DNA of 64,000 bases, from assembly GCA_030427385.1 (NCBI GenBank), contig JAUHWR010000001.1, forward strand, positions 496,001 to 560,000. The letters are read 5' to 3'. Below the pieces are notes generated by a model. The model made no database searches, was not told the DNA's origin, and saw only the letters and a program-made list of their open reading frames with translations. Below are positions 16,745 through 25,897 of this stretch, piece by piece (position 1 is the first letter of the stretch; the number at the start of each line of letters is the position of its first letter). A program made the position numbers and the translations under genes. Source of the DNA: Alphaproteobacteria bacterium (GTDB lineage Bacteria; Pseudomonadota; Alphaproteobacteria; Micavibrionales; Micavibrionaceae).

Positions 16745-16908
16745 AGTAAAGTCTACCTTTTTTTCTGTATGTGAAAGCCGTTTCGTAATGCCTGATTTCA
16801 GCGCCGCTGTCAACTATTGAATGCATAGAAAGCAAGAAGACAGGGCTATGTTTTAAGGAATAATATGCTAAATTATAAAGATAATAAAAAATCCGGAGTT
16901 TTAAACCT

Positions 16909-18048
16909 ATGCATCATTCTCTTCATCACTCAACTGTCATTTGCTCATTTAAGCGCTCACCCATGCATTTTGCTACTAAAGGCGATCTGGCAAAAGTGCG
17001 CCCTGATGATATGGCCTCTGCTGTTATCAAAGGCTTGTTGGCGGATACAAAAGTTAATCAGGATGATTTAGAAGATCTCATTATGGGCTGTGCATTTCCT
17101 GAAGCGGAGCAGGGATTCAATATCGGAAAAATCGTCGGGCAGTTGATTGGTTTGCCGGTTACGGTTGGGGGCGTGACGATTAACCGTTTCTGTGGCTCGT
17201 CCATGACGGGTATTCATATGGCTGCCGGAATGATTCAAATGCATGCGGGGCAGGCATTTATATGCGCCGGCGTTGAATCCATGACACGTATTCCGATGGG
17301 TGGTTTTAATCCAATGCCCAATCCCGCGCTGGGAAAATCCTACCCTCAGGCTTATATTTCCATGGGGGAGACGGCAGAAAATCTGGCCAAGGAATTTAAA
17401 ATTACCCGCGACCAACAGGAGGAATTCGCCGTTGCTTCCCATCATAAAGCCGCAAAAGCCGCCAAAGATGGAAAATTTAAAGATGAATTAGTGGCGATTG
17501 GTGACATCGCAGAGGACGGCACAATTCGCGCCGATTCCACAACGGAAAAACTGGCGACACTTTCTCCTGCCTTTGATAAAAACGGCACTGTGACGGCGGC
17601 AACGTCATCCCCGTTGACTGATGGTTCTGCGGCGGTTTTGGTCTGCTCAGAAGAATATGCCGATAAACATAAATTACCCAAATTGGCACGAATTAAGTCA
17701 GTGGCAACGGCGGGTTGCAATGCGGAAACCATGGGCAACGGCCCGGTTCCGGCAACCCGTAAAGCGCTGGAACGTGCAGGCCTTAAAATGGAAGATATTG
17801 ATATTTTTGAAATTAACGAAGCATTTGCGGCGCAATCTTTGGCTGTAATAAAACAGCTAGGTATCGATATCAATAAAGTTAATCTGGATGGCGGTGCCAT
17901 CGCTCTCGGTCACCCTCTTGGTACATCGGGCGCGCGGATCACAGGTAAGGCCGCATCGATTCTTCATCGCGAGAAAAAGAAGTATGCCCTTGCCACCATG
18001 TGCATCGGCGGCGGTCAAGGCGTGGCAACGATTTTGGAGAAGATTTAA
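16909..18048 (+). CDS. Thiolase (acetyl-CoA acyl/acetyltransferase)
   Basis: A cytosolic thiolase that condenses or cleaves acyl-CoA (beta-oxidation or acetoacetyl-CoA formation). In 379 aa the catalytic set is complete: Cys95 (RFCGSSMTG), NEAFAAQ, His335 (GHPLG) and Cys365 (CIGGGQG). The N-terminal 15 residues (MHHSLHHSTVICSFKR) are unusual, but GGAG precedes ATG 16909, and the family body begins at VICSFKRSP. Chain-length preference cannot be told. A small membrane-protein gene follows immediately. Confidence 0.93.
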   Translation: MHHSLHHSTVICSFKRSPMHFATKGDLAKVRPDDMASAVIKGLLADTKVNQDDLEDLIMGCAFPEAEQGFNIGKIVGQLIGLPVTVGGVTINRFCGSSMTGIHMAAGMIQMHAGQAFICAGVESMTRIPMGGFNPMPNPALGKSYPQAYISMGETAENLAKEFKITRDQQEEFAVASHHKAAKAAKDGKFKDELVAIGDIAEDGTIRADSTTEKLATLSPAFDKNGTVTAATSSPLTDGSAAVLVCSEEYADKHKLPKLARIKSVATAGCNAETMGNGPVPATRKALERAGLKMEDIDIFEINEAFAAQSLAVIKQLGIDINKVNLDGGAIALGHPLGTSGARITGKAASILHREKKKYALATMCIGGGQGVATILEKI

Positions 18049-18049
18049 T

Positions 18050-18304
18050 TTGAACAAAGACAACCTCGAAGCCATTAATGCCCGCAATGCGCGCGTTGAG
18101 GCGGATAAAGCTTGGGAGACATCTCTCACGCGTCGAATCTGTATTGCATGTTTTACGTATATGATTGCCTCGCTTTATATGGCTTTTTTGGGAATTGATT
18201 TATTCTATCTGCATGCCGCCGTACCGACGGGCGGCTATTTGCTGTCAACGCTGACGCTTCCGTTGCTTAAGGCATGGTGGTTAAAAAAGTATCACGTCAC
18301 ATAA
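18050..18304 (+). CDS. Small conserved two-helix membrane protein
   Basis: An 84-aa protein with a charged N-terminal helix (NARNARVEADKAWETS), then two membrane segments (about 31-48 and 55-75) and a basic C-terminus (KAWWLKKYHVT). The W-E-T-S-x-T-R-R plus PTGGYLLSTLTLP pattern recurs in small unnamed membrane proteins of many bacteria; the function is not known. TTG 18050 is chosen because GGAGA lies 9 bases upstream and it begins 1 base after the thiolase stop, indicating one transcript. Confidence 0.7.
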   Translation: MNKDNLEAINARNARVEADKAWETSLTRRICIACFTYMIASLYMAFLGIDLFYLHAAVPTGGYLLSTLTLPLLKAWWLKKYHVT

Positions 18305-18449
18305 CGGCGACGCTCTCTCTTTCAAAATTAAAATGTAAGATTATTTCTTTTTTACCCCGATCGGGCGTTTGTTATTGCCATTATGCATGAGCCTATGCAT
18401 GAATATAATAACAAAAATATAAAAAAAGTTAAATAGGGAGGGCTATTCA

Positions 18450-19193
18450 ATGCCAAATCTTATGCGACGGGCGTTTATACAGGGCGCATCATGCGCTCTT
18501 GCAACCCCGTATATACCACAGGTAAATGCATCAACCGCACTGGAGCGAGTGAATTTTCAACTGATTAATGATATAAGCAGCTCTATTAAAGACGGAGACC
18601 TCTATCTTGAAAAAGAAGGTCTGAAGGCGGCGCTAACAGATCCGTTTATTATGGATGCCATCATTGGTAAGACAGATTTATTGGTCAGCTATAATGAATT
18701 TGGAACATATGCTCATAATGTTATCGATTGGCGCCGCATCACAAGCCAGTCAGATCTGATTTCTTTTGCGGATGCCATTACCTCTGTTGGACGCTCTGTA
18801 GATGGTGATGTTTCCTCCAGCAGGTCCTATACTACGGCAATATCCAGGGCTTATGATAATGCCCTTGCCCGTTTCGCAAGCATTTCAGATAATTTCACGG
18901 ATTCCGCCAGAAACGTTATGGATATCAGCGGCGATGGCATGGAAAATGAGGATAATGAGCTATTAATTTTAAGTAGACAGAGAGCTATTTCTAAGGGTGT
19001 TCAATCCAATGCCATTATTTTTCCCGATATGGAGGTCTCTGCGATAACTCCGGAAGAATATTTTGAGAATGTTCATGATTTTTATCAAAATAATGTGATT
19101 ACCCCGGAAGGGTTCGTCATGCGGGTGTGGAGTATTTATGATTATCCTCCTGCCATCAGGGAAAAACTGGAAATTGAGCTTATGTTATCTTAA
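18450..19193 (+). CDS. DUF1194 (VWA-like) exported protein
   Basis: A DUF1194-family protein, which resembles von Willebrand A domains, probably periplasmic. Of 247 aa, the N-terminus MRRAFIQG with a hydrophobic stretch looks like a Tat or Sec signal peptide, cleaved near residue 28. The MIDAS-like DISSS appears near residue 41, and the family motif RNVMDISGDGMEN is present. The function is unknown. GGGAGGG lies 11 bases before ATG 18450. A frameshifted second copy of the family follows within 45 bases. Confidence 0.8.
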   Translation: MPNLMRRAFIQGASCALATPYIPQVNASTALERVNFQLINDISSSIKDGDLYLEKEGLKAALTDPFIMDAIIGKTDLLVSYNEFGTYAHNVIDWRRITSQSDLISFADAITSVGRSVDGDVSSSRSYTTAISRAYDNALARFASISDNFTDSARNVMDISGDGMENEDNELLILSRQRAISKGVQSNAIIFPDMEVSAITPEEYFENVHDFYQNNVITPEGFVMRVWSIYDYPPAIREKLEIELMLS

Positions 19194-19235
19194 ATCTACA
19201 AAAATAAAAAAACGTTATAGAGGGAGATTATACGA

Positions 19236-20061
19236 ATGCCAAATTTAAAATCGTCATTGTGCGGGGTCTTTTTGGGATCGTGCCTTAATTTATCGTCGGC
19301 TTCGTTACCCGCGGAAACGATTAATTTTCCGCCATTAGCGCCACAGACAGAAACCGCAAAAGAGATAACGTTAATTGATAAACATGCGGTTTTTATCCTG
19401 GATATATCTAAATCAGTTGATGCGTTAGAGAGAGAAAACATGATGAAAGGGTATGCGTTGGGGCTAACATCTGACGAAGCCATGCTACATTTTGACGGAT
19501 CAACATCTTATGCTCTTAGCGTTATTTTCTTTGCGGAAAGAGCGTCATTGCCAAGGACATTTTTTATAAATAATCAGGAAGATGTTTTTAAAATGGTGCA
19601 AGAGGTTTTCTATGATTTTGAAAAAGATCGAAACCGCGGTGTTCCTGTAAATTTAGGCAATACGACTGATATCGGCAGCGCGTTGCAAATGACAAATAAC
19701 TTATTTCTAAATGAAAAAAAATTTAGGCTTTAAATCTCAATTTAAATCGATAGTAGTCGCTGGGGATGAAGGGCAAAAAATGTTTTTTCACGGTATAGAT
19801 CGAACATGGGTCGGGACGTTAGGAACAGATTATAATGCAAGTGTTTTTGGTATACCAATCATAGAGCAAGATTATGATGGTAATTTAAACGATCATGACC
19901 TTGTGAATTATTACAAGGGAAGTATCGCAACCCCGAAAGGATTAACATATATGGGGGAGGGGTATCCAATAAAAGTCGGACCGGGAAGCGTTTTTCCTGC
20001 TCTCGGCTTTGAGGATTTCATAAGGCCGGTTACAGCGGCGCTTGAAAACGCATTGTTTTAA
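19236..20061 (+). pseudogene. DUF1194-like VWA protein, frameshifted in an A8 run
   Basis: A paralogue of the previous gene, beginning with the same MPNL start behind GAGGGAGA. The first frame (19236-19733) has a signal peptide and a MIDAS motif (DISKS), then stops shortly after an A8 run (19714-19721). The second frame continues the same protein to 20061 (FKSIVVAGDEGQ to ALENALF). Removing one A (A7) joins them as NEKNLGFK and gives about 274 aa, matching the family size. So either the gene is newly inactivated, the base is a sequencing error, or polymerase slippage on the A run makes the product. Confidence 0.75.
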
Positions 20062-20071
20062 GGAAACTATG

Positions 20072-20100
20072 TTGAATTTTGCGGTGCTTTACGCTATATT
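20072..20100 (+). promoter_or_regulatory. Sigma-70-type promoter of ssrA
   Basis: TTGAAT (20072-20077), 17-base spacer, TATATT (20095-20100), placed just upstream of the permuted tmRNA. Confidence 0.7.
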
Positions 20101-20106
20101 ACTTAT

Positions 20107-20450
20107 GTTGGGTAACCAACTATGACGCTAAACACTTGTTGTAATAAGCGCCGTGGACCCGGGGGCAGTACCCGGCGGCTCCACCAGCTAAGATGATAAT
20201 ACGTCTTATCCGGCGGGGCCGAAACAGGATCGACACACGTGGTAAAGAATAAGCTTGCGTTCGGTATGATATCCGCCGTTATCGGGTTAAAAACGTAAAT
20301 GCAAATGATAACTTTGCACCAGTAGCAGTTGCTGCCAACGACAACGTTGCAGCTTCTGGAGCAATTGCAGCCTAATTTGGTTGTAGTTCATCTACTTAAA
20401 TCCTATGGGTAGCCCTATAGGTGGGGGTCCGGGTCGAACCTTGCAACAGA
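20107..20450 (+). ncRNA. ssrA: Circularly permuted two-piece tmRNA
   Basis: tmRNA rescues stalled ribosomes and tags the aborted protein for proteolysis. The acceptor piece comes first and ends in CGGCTCC-ACCA (20176-20186). A 28-base intervening segment (20187-20214) follows, then the coding piece starting GGGGCCGAAACAGGATCGA; GGGGCCG pairs with CGGCTCC, which proves the permuted form typical of Alphaproteobacteria. The tag frame starts at GCA 20301 and ends at TAA 20373-20375, giving 24 residues: ANDNFAPVAVAA followed by NDNVAASGAIAA. The tail AIAA resembles the usual protease signal. The outer ends (about 20107 and 20450) are estimated. Confidence 0.95.
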
Positions 20451-20536
20451 ATCGGCCCATTTTAATTATTCCCATCTAAACTTAGTTCACATTCTTTCTA
20501 ATTATATCAACGCGATAGGGCTTAAGTAAACTTAGT

Positions 20537-21424
20537 TTACTCACCGATATAGGTATGATGTTTTAACATCTCTGACATTGCTAAAATATGGCGAATTTCA
20601 TCACGGACTTTTTCAATGTCATCTTCCATAACGGGGCGTAAAATGGAGCCAATCTCAAAATGATCTTTTTTGTATTGCGCCATAATCAGTAATTCACGTC
20701 CTATAAAACTGGCCTCCAGCCATTTCGCATTCAGGTGCTCCCCCAGTTCCATGAAACGCTCTATGAATAGGGGATCGAACAAGACACGAGATTCCACCTG
20801 ATGCGTCGAATAGACTTTGTATTTTTCGCTAAACTTATTGCTAACAATTTTAACCTCCTTAAACCCTTTACGATGGGGAATAGACCCCGCTTCGATGGTG
20901 GGGCGCAGAAATTTGTTCGGAATTATTATCGTATGAAAATCCAGCCGTTTTTTTAGATCGACTTTAACCATTAATCCATGAAAAATCGGAATTTCATATC
21001 GCTTATTATTTTGTTGATCTTCCTCTATTTTTTTTAATGTGGCCTCCTGAAATGAAATCGGAAACTCCATTTTTCGACTGGTGAAGCCATCCTCGGTGTC
21101 TTTCACGGAATAGGGGGGGATGATCCCGTGTTCATACATACTTCCAACTTCAAAAGCGTGTGACGGGCTATAAGTTAATTGAAACTCTTCCGCTAAGGAG
21201 GTCAAAAATAGCGCTTTTCCTTTGCGTTTGAAATGTCGATGCAGCAGATAAAACACATGCGCACTGACTATGGCCATGACCAAACCCATAAACGCGATCC
21301 AGATTGGTGGCAACATCATGCTGAAATATCCCAATAAGGCGCAGCAAACTGCCACAAAACCGAAAAAGAAATTACGGTCCAATTTGCGGCGTTTTTCCAG
21401 CTCTTCAATCAGATTTTCAGACAT
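20537..21424 (-). CDS. DUF3137-family membrane protein
   Basis: A 295-aa inner-membrane protein with two adjacent helices (about 18-36 and 40-62) and a large soluble domain containing the DUF3137 features: QVESRVLFDPLFIERF, EASFIGRELLI and a C-terminal EIRHILAMSEML helix. The function is unknown. An inverted repeat GTAAAC-TTA-GTTTAC overlaps its 3' end. The beta-barrel gene lies upstream by 25 bases on the same strand, so they may be one transcript. Confidence 0.8.
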   Translation of the reverse strand: MSENLIEELEKRRKLDRNFFFGFVAVCCALLGYFSMMLPPIWIAFMGLVMAIVSAHVFYLLHRHFKRKGKALFLTSLAEEFQLTYSPSHAFEVGSMYEHGIIPPYSVKDTEDGFTSRKMEFPISFQEATLKKIEEDQQNNKRYEIPIFHGLMVKVDLKKRLDFHTIIIPNKFLRPTIEAGSIPHRKGFKEVKIVSNKFSEKYKVYSTHQVESRVLFDPLFIERFMELGEHLNAKWLEASFIGRELLIMAQYKKDHFEIGSILRPVMEDDIEKVRDEIRHILAMSEMLKHHTYIGE

Positions 21425-21449
21425 ATTACAGCCTAGCTAACATCTGGAT

Positions 21450-21998
21450 TTAATACAAATATTGTATGCCAAAAGTTGGTAAAAACACGCCGTCCGCATC
21501 GCCTACGCTTGGGATTACGTTGGCGGTGCCGCGAAAGGAAATGCGGTTTGTAAAATTATAGGACAAACCAACGGTGAGGGCGGGCAGTACGGCAATCTCG
21601 CTGCCAATTCGCGCACTTGAATCAAGATCATCATAGCCATCAACAATGGCGATGTTCGTACCGCCAAATATATCAATGCGTTCATATAAGGGGCGGCTCA
21701 AATTGGCGCCTAAAACGATGCCGGTGGAAAGGTTGTCATAGCTGTTTTGGAACATAATGGCTCCGGCATTAACGTTTAGATCGAAATATTGATAGGGGTT
21801 TTTGCACACCCCGCCTGCCGATAATCCGGGATTATCTTCGTTATATCCACCTATCGGCGTTTGTTTATCGGATAAGTGTTCGGAAACGGTTAAAACTTCC
21901 GCATATATTCCGACTTGTTCACACATTTTTGCCTGTACATGAAGCGGAAATGAAGAGCAGATAAGAAAAATAAAAGCTATGAAATTATAAGGACGCAT
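21450..21998 (-). CDS. Predicted outer-membrane beta-barrel protein
   Basis: A 182-aa exported protein with a clear signal peptide (MRPYNFIAFIFLICSS, cleavage near VQA-K24). The remainder has alternating hydrophobic/polar strands rich in Gly, Asn and Tyr, and ends with an aromatic residue (GIQYLY), as in outer-membrane barrels. Family and function are unrecognised. Two mature Cys (residues 26 and 61) could form a disulphide. Confidence 0.65.
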   Translation of the reverse strand: MRPYNFIAFIFLICSSFPLHVQAKMCEQVGIYAEVLTVSEHLSDKQTPIGGYNEDNPGLSAGGVCKNPYQYFDLNVNAGAIMFQNSYDNLSTGIVLGANLSRPLYERIDIFGGTNIAIVDGYDDLDSSARIGSEIAVLPALTVGLSYNFTNRISFRGTANVIPSVGDADGVFLPTFGIQYLY

Positions 21999-22065
21999 AA
22001 AAAAAGATAAATATTTGTATTTATTCTATTTTGCTCGTTTTTACTAAAAATAACAATTTAAAAAT

Positions 22066-22962
22066 TTATGATGCGCCTATTTCAAGAGCGGCCGAAGGGT
22101 CGCCTTGTATTAAAGCGCGAATCCTATTTTGCTCATTTAGGGATCTTATAAATTTGCCAGATTTTTTACTGAAAACATCTAAAGCAATTGCGGTAAGATC
22201 ACCTTCTGTAAATCCATGTACACAGCCAAAATTAAATTTTTTAAATTTGCCTTCGGCCCCATTCAAAAAGTCCGGCGCAGGCGGTATATTATAGTCATAG
22301 CTGCTAAATTTAGATATTTCTAATCTTACGGAATAATCAACAGGAATTTGTATGCCAGCTAATAAGCCGGACAAGTTTTTATCTCTTGGCCCGTGAAAAT
22401 CTATTGAATTCCCCCACATCATGGCATCCAGTCGGCACCTAATAAACCCTTCCCATTCTGCAGAAGAATAAACATGATCCGGATTGTGTATACGTACCTT
22501 ATTTGTGTTCACATCATAGTTTCTATCTTGTTTTGTAAAAAATTCTGATGTGAGCGGCATTGTATTAATACATTTAAAATTAATACGAGCGGGTTTGTAA
22601 CCATTATAAAGTGTTTTTGTCTCTGATAAATTTAACTCATATTTCGAGTCGCCACTATTTGTGGAACTGGAAATTTTAACTGCATGAAGGACGGGGACAT
22701 GGTGAGAATCAATTTGCTGATAGTTCCATAAAAAGTAGGGACGTTGTTTATTTGTATCAATAACATCCTCTCCAAATCTGTTTCGTCTTTCAGATCTTGC
22801 CCAAATAATAGAACCGGGCTTGAGTATTTTTAAATCTATATCAAGTGGCTCAAAACCTCTTTGGCGAATGGAGCTTTTTAAGGTCGCTTGCTCAAAGTAA
22901 GGCATCACACGTGCGTAGGTAGTATAACCATTATTTCTGTGATTAGGCGTTTGAACGTTCAT
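22066..22962 (-). CDS. Hypothetical protein, 298 aa
   Basis: I do not recognise this gene. It is soluble, with no signal peptide, and rich in Asn, Tyr and Phe. An N-terminal segment (about residues 47-95: LKPGSIIWARSERRNRFG, then KQRPYFLW and VPVLHAVKISS) loosely recalls the G-x-I-x-W-A ... RP pattern of PemK/MazF folds, but it is embedded in a much longer protein. ATG 22962 follows a weak GAGGTAACAGGG. It is isolated on the minus strand between the barrel gene and flhA. Confidence 0.65.
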   Translation of the reverse strand: MNVQTPNHRNNGYTTYARVMPYFEQATLKSSIRQRGFEPLDIDLKILKPGSIIWARSERRNRFGEDVIDTNKQRPYFLWNYQQIDSHHVPVLHAVKISSSTNSGDSKYELNLSETKTLYNGYKPARINFKCINTMPLTSEFFTKQDRNYDVNTNKVRIHNPDHVYSSAEWEGFIRCRLDAMMWGNSIDFHGPRDKNLSGLLAGIQIPVDYSVRLEISKFSSYDYNIPPAPDFLNGAEGKFKKFNFGCVHGFTEGDLTAIALDVFSKKSGKFIRSLNEQNRIRALIQGDPSAALEIGAS

Positions 22963-23063
22963 CCCTGTTACCTCAATTTATTTTTATTATTATAGTAAAT
23001 AAACAATAAGCCTTAAGAAAAACAAGAAAAGTTATGATAAATATGATTATAGCAATAATATTA

Positions 23064-25169
23064 TCAAATACTCCCCATGGTTTTGATCTTTGCTTTGGGG
23101 TGAATTTCATTTTGGCTCATGACGACGGTCTGGGGGCGGAACCTTTCTATCACGCTGCGCACATAGGGGCGTATAAGTGGGGAGCATAGCATGACGGGCG
23201 TTTGACCGGATTGTGCCATTTCATCATATTTCTCACGCACGGCGGTAATGAAATTCTGTAGCTCTGAGGGGGCCATCGCCAATTGACGTTCTTCGCCGTC
23301 ACCAACCAATGCTTGCCCAAAAGCCTGCTCCCATTCGGGGGATAGGGTCAGAAGAGGCACTTGCCCGTTTTGATTGGCATTGGTGTCACACAATTGTCTG
23401 GCTAATCGACTGCGTACATGCTCGGTGATGGCAGAGGTGTTTTTGGTATAACCGCTTGCCTCGGCAATGCCCTCCAGAATGGAAGGTAAATCACGAATGG
23501 AAACGCGTTCGGATACTAGGTTTTGTAAGATACGTTGCAACCCGCCCACCGAAACTTGTCCCGGAATGACATCGGCAACCAATTTTTGATATTCCTGTGG
23601 CAATTCATCCAGCAGCTTTTGTGTCTCTGCGTAAGATAATAAATCAGGCATGTTGTCTTTGACAATTTCGGTGATATGCGTTGTGACAACAGTTGCGGCA
23701 TCCACAACGGTATATCCTTTAAAATGTGCTTCTTCGCGGTGCTGTTCGTCAATCCACATTGCGGGTAATTGGAACGTTGGCTCAATTGTATTTTCACCGG
23801 GAAGTGTAATTGCCGCGCCGCCGGGATCCATGCACATTAACATGCCGGGGCGCACTTCGCCGCGTCCGGCTTCAATTTCCTTTATACGAACGGTATAGGT
23901 ATTGGCAGGAAGCTGTAAATTATCCTGAATCCGCACGGCGGGTAGGATATACCCCATATCCTCAGCCAATTGGCGACGTAATCCTTTTACCTGATCTGTA
24001 AGTTTTGTGCCTTCCCCCTGCACCAAAGGTAGGAGGCCATATCCTAGCTCCAGACGGATAATATCCATCGCTAGCGCTTTGGAGATCGGCTCTTCGGCAA
24101 CGGGGGCATTTGGCCCTTCTAATCGGGCTAATTCTTCTCTCTCTGCCGCTAAAATATTCTCACCCTGATTAAAAGAAAGATATGCTAAGCCCCCGGTAAT
24201 AGCTGATAAAATGGCAAATGGCATAAACGGAATGCCTGGTGTTATCGCCAATAGGAGCATCAAAGCGGAACTCATTCCTAATGCTTTCGGGTAACGTTTA
24301 AACTGTTCTAAAAGAGCGATATCCGCCGCGCCTTCAACGCCTGCTTTGGTGACGAGTAAGCCTGCTGAAACGGAAACGATCAGGGCGGGAATCTGGCTGA
24401 CCAGTCCATCACCAATGGTCAAAATGGTGTATGTCGCTGCGGCCTCTCCCAAGGTTAATTCCTCAAACATAATGCCAATAACAATGCCGCCAATCACATT
24501 AATAAACGTAATTAATAGGCCCGCAATGGCATCGCCGCGAACAAATTTTGCTGCGCCGTCCATGGCTCCAAAGAACGTACTTTCTTGTTCCAGATTTTTA
24601 CGGCGGGTCTTGGCTTCTTCTTCAGTGATTAATCCGGCGGACATATCCGCATCAATCGCCATTTGCTTACCAGGCATTGCATCCAGCGTAAAGCGCGCCG
24701 CAACCTCTGCGATGCGTCCCGATCCCTTTGTAATAACCACAAAATTCACAATAACCAAAATCGCAAAGACGATGCCGCCGACGACGTAATTATCTTGTAT
24801 AACAAAGCCGCCAAAGGCCTGTATAACCTCGCCTGCGGCATCACCGCCTTCATGTCCGTTTGATAAAATCAAGCGTGTAGAGGCAACATTAAGCCCCAGC
24901 CGCAGTGCGGTGACGATTAATAACACCGTTGGAAATGTTGAAAATTCCAGCGGCGCACCGATAAATAGCACAATCATCAAAATTAGAACCGACATCGCCA
25001 CCGATACGGATAGCCCCATATCCAACAGCCACGCCGGTATAGGCACCAACATGAATAACAAAATGGCAATAATTCCAATCGCCAACGCCAAATCTCCCCG
25101 CAACATAAATGCAAAGTTAGAGCCAAATGACGGAGCAGAGGATGTCTCGTTTGTGGGTGTATCGGACAT
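23064..25169 (-). CDS. flhA: FlhA, flagellar type III export gate protein
   Basis: FlhA forms the nonameric gate of the flagellar export apparatus. Its 701 aa have about eight N-terminal membrane helices (residues 20-330) with the FHIPEP-family loop GRIAEVAARFTLDAMPGKQM, followed by a linker and the cytosolic domain (about 360-700) with GYGLLPLVQGEG and the C-terminal LCSPLIRPYVR. It is the last gene of the fliF...flbD-flhA series and is separated from flbD by an inserted gene on the other strand, so it probably has its own promoter. Confidence 0.97.
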   Translation of the reverse strand: MSDTPTNETSSAPSFGSNFAFMLRGDLALAIGIIAILLFMLVPIPAWLLDMGLSVSVAMSVLILMIVLFIGAPLEFSTFPTVLLIVTALRLGLNVASTRLILSNGHEGGDAAGEVIQAFGGFVIQDNYVVGGIVFAILVIVNFVVITKGSGRIAEVAARFTLDAMPGKQMAIDADMSAGLITEEEAKTRRKNLEQESTFFGAMDGAAKFVRGDAIAGLLITFINVIGGIVIGIMFEELTLGEAAATYTILTIGDGLVSQIPALIVSVSAGLLVTKAGVEGAADIALLEQFKRYPKALGMSSALMLLLAITPGIPFMPFAILSAITGGLAYLSFNQGENILAAEREELARLEGPNAPVAEEPISKALAMDIIRLELGYGLLPLVQGEGTKLTDQVKGLRRQLAEDMGYILPAVRIQDNLQLPANTYTVRIKEIEAGRGEVRPGMLMCMDPGGAAITLPGENTIEPTFQLPAMWIDEQHREEAHFKGYTVVDAATVVTTHITEIVKDNMPDLLSYAETQKLLDELPQEYQKLVADVIPGQVSVGGLQRILQNLVSERVSIRDLPSILEGIAEASGYTKNTSAITEHVRSRLARQLCDTNANQNGQVPLLTLSPEWEQAFGQALVGDGEERQLAMAPSELQNFITAVREKYDEMAQSGQTPVMLCSPLIRPYVRSVIERFRPQTVVMSQNEIHPKAKIKTMGSI

Positions 25170-25282
25170 ATGAACTTAAATTAGACTAATTGTAGGAATA
25201 ACTATAGCATATTTCTTGAGTTTGGAAGGCTTGAAAATAATAGAAATTTGTATTATTTTAACATAACAAAAAAGGTGATCTC

Positions 25283-25897
25283 ATGGCGAAAGCATTTAAA
25301 CATTTTAGTAGAGCAGTTTTAGCGCTTGGTCTATCAGCGCAGGTCGCTGCCGCGCAAAGTAATGATTCTAATCCTTTGACAGATCTCATTCAAAAAAGTC
25401 TTGCTGAGGTCGGTTGTGCTGGTGAGATATTTGAGGAATTAAAAGCTTCTTTAGGTGATGAGGGCAGATTAAACGCGGCTCGTGTTTTTTACGGACAGGA
25501 TGATTTGATATCTGTTCCATCGGGAGATGCAGAGGAAGACGTTGCAACGCTAGAAGCAACTCAGGACTTTATTATATGTGTTGGTTCTATCGATAAGGTA
25601 AAAGCTGTTATCACTGCTATGGCGGCACCGGGCGAAGAAGAAAACGCAAAAACTTTAGCGAGCGCTATCATTTCTCCAACTTTACGCGAAGCGGCTTTAT
25701 TGCCTAATCGAGATGATAGAGAAGCCGCAATAACTAATGCTTTGGAAGCGCATTTAGTCCATGTAAATAAGGTATTTGATCGTGAAATTGACAGCTTAAG
25801 AAGTGATGCTGCCGACATTATTTATGATAAGGCTGGGGTATCTGATTTGGGGATTGATCCCAGTGATCTTAGTGGTGGTGTAGAATTAAACCGCTAA
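25283..25897 (+). CDS. Hypothetical exported protein inserted between flhA and flbD
   Basis: I do not recognise this gene. It has 204 aa with a signal peptide (MAKAFKHFSRAVLALGLSAQVAAAQS, in two parts: basic start then hydrophobic core; cleavage near AAA-Q25). The mature protein is helical and acidic, with two Cys (VGCAG and IICVGS) that could form a disulphide. AAAGGTGA precedes ATG 25283. Its stop codon is directly next to the stop of flbD on the opposite strand. Upstream lies an AT-rich perfect hairpin (25234-25242 with 25251-25259). Its position suggests, but does not prove, a link to motility. Confidence 0.7.
   Translation: MAKAFKHFSRAVLALGLSAQVAAAQSNDSNPLTDLIQKSLAEVGCAGEIFEELKASLGDEGRLNAARVFYGQDDLISVPSGDAEEDVATLEATQDFIICVGSIDKVKAVITAMAAPGEEENAKTLASAIISPTLREAALLPNRDDREAAITNALEAHLVHVNKVFDREIDSLRSDAADIIYDKAGVSDLGIDPSDLSGGVELNR

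Noticed and set aside
17442-17900. 152-aa minus-strand ORF within the thiolase gene
   Set aside because: Antisense frame inside a gene with complete thiolase motifs; no independent evidence.
25234-25259. AT-only perfect hairpin AAAATAATA/TATTATTTT as terminator or operator
   Set aside because: No G/C pairs and no context; noted with the gene but not called as an element.
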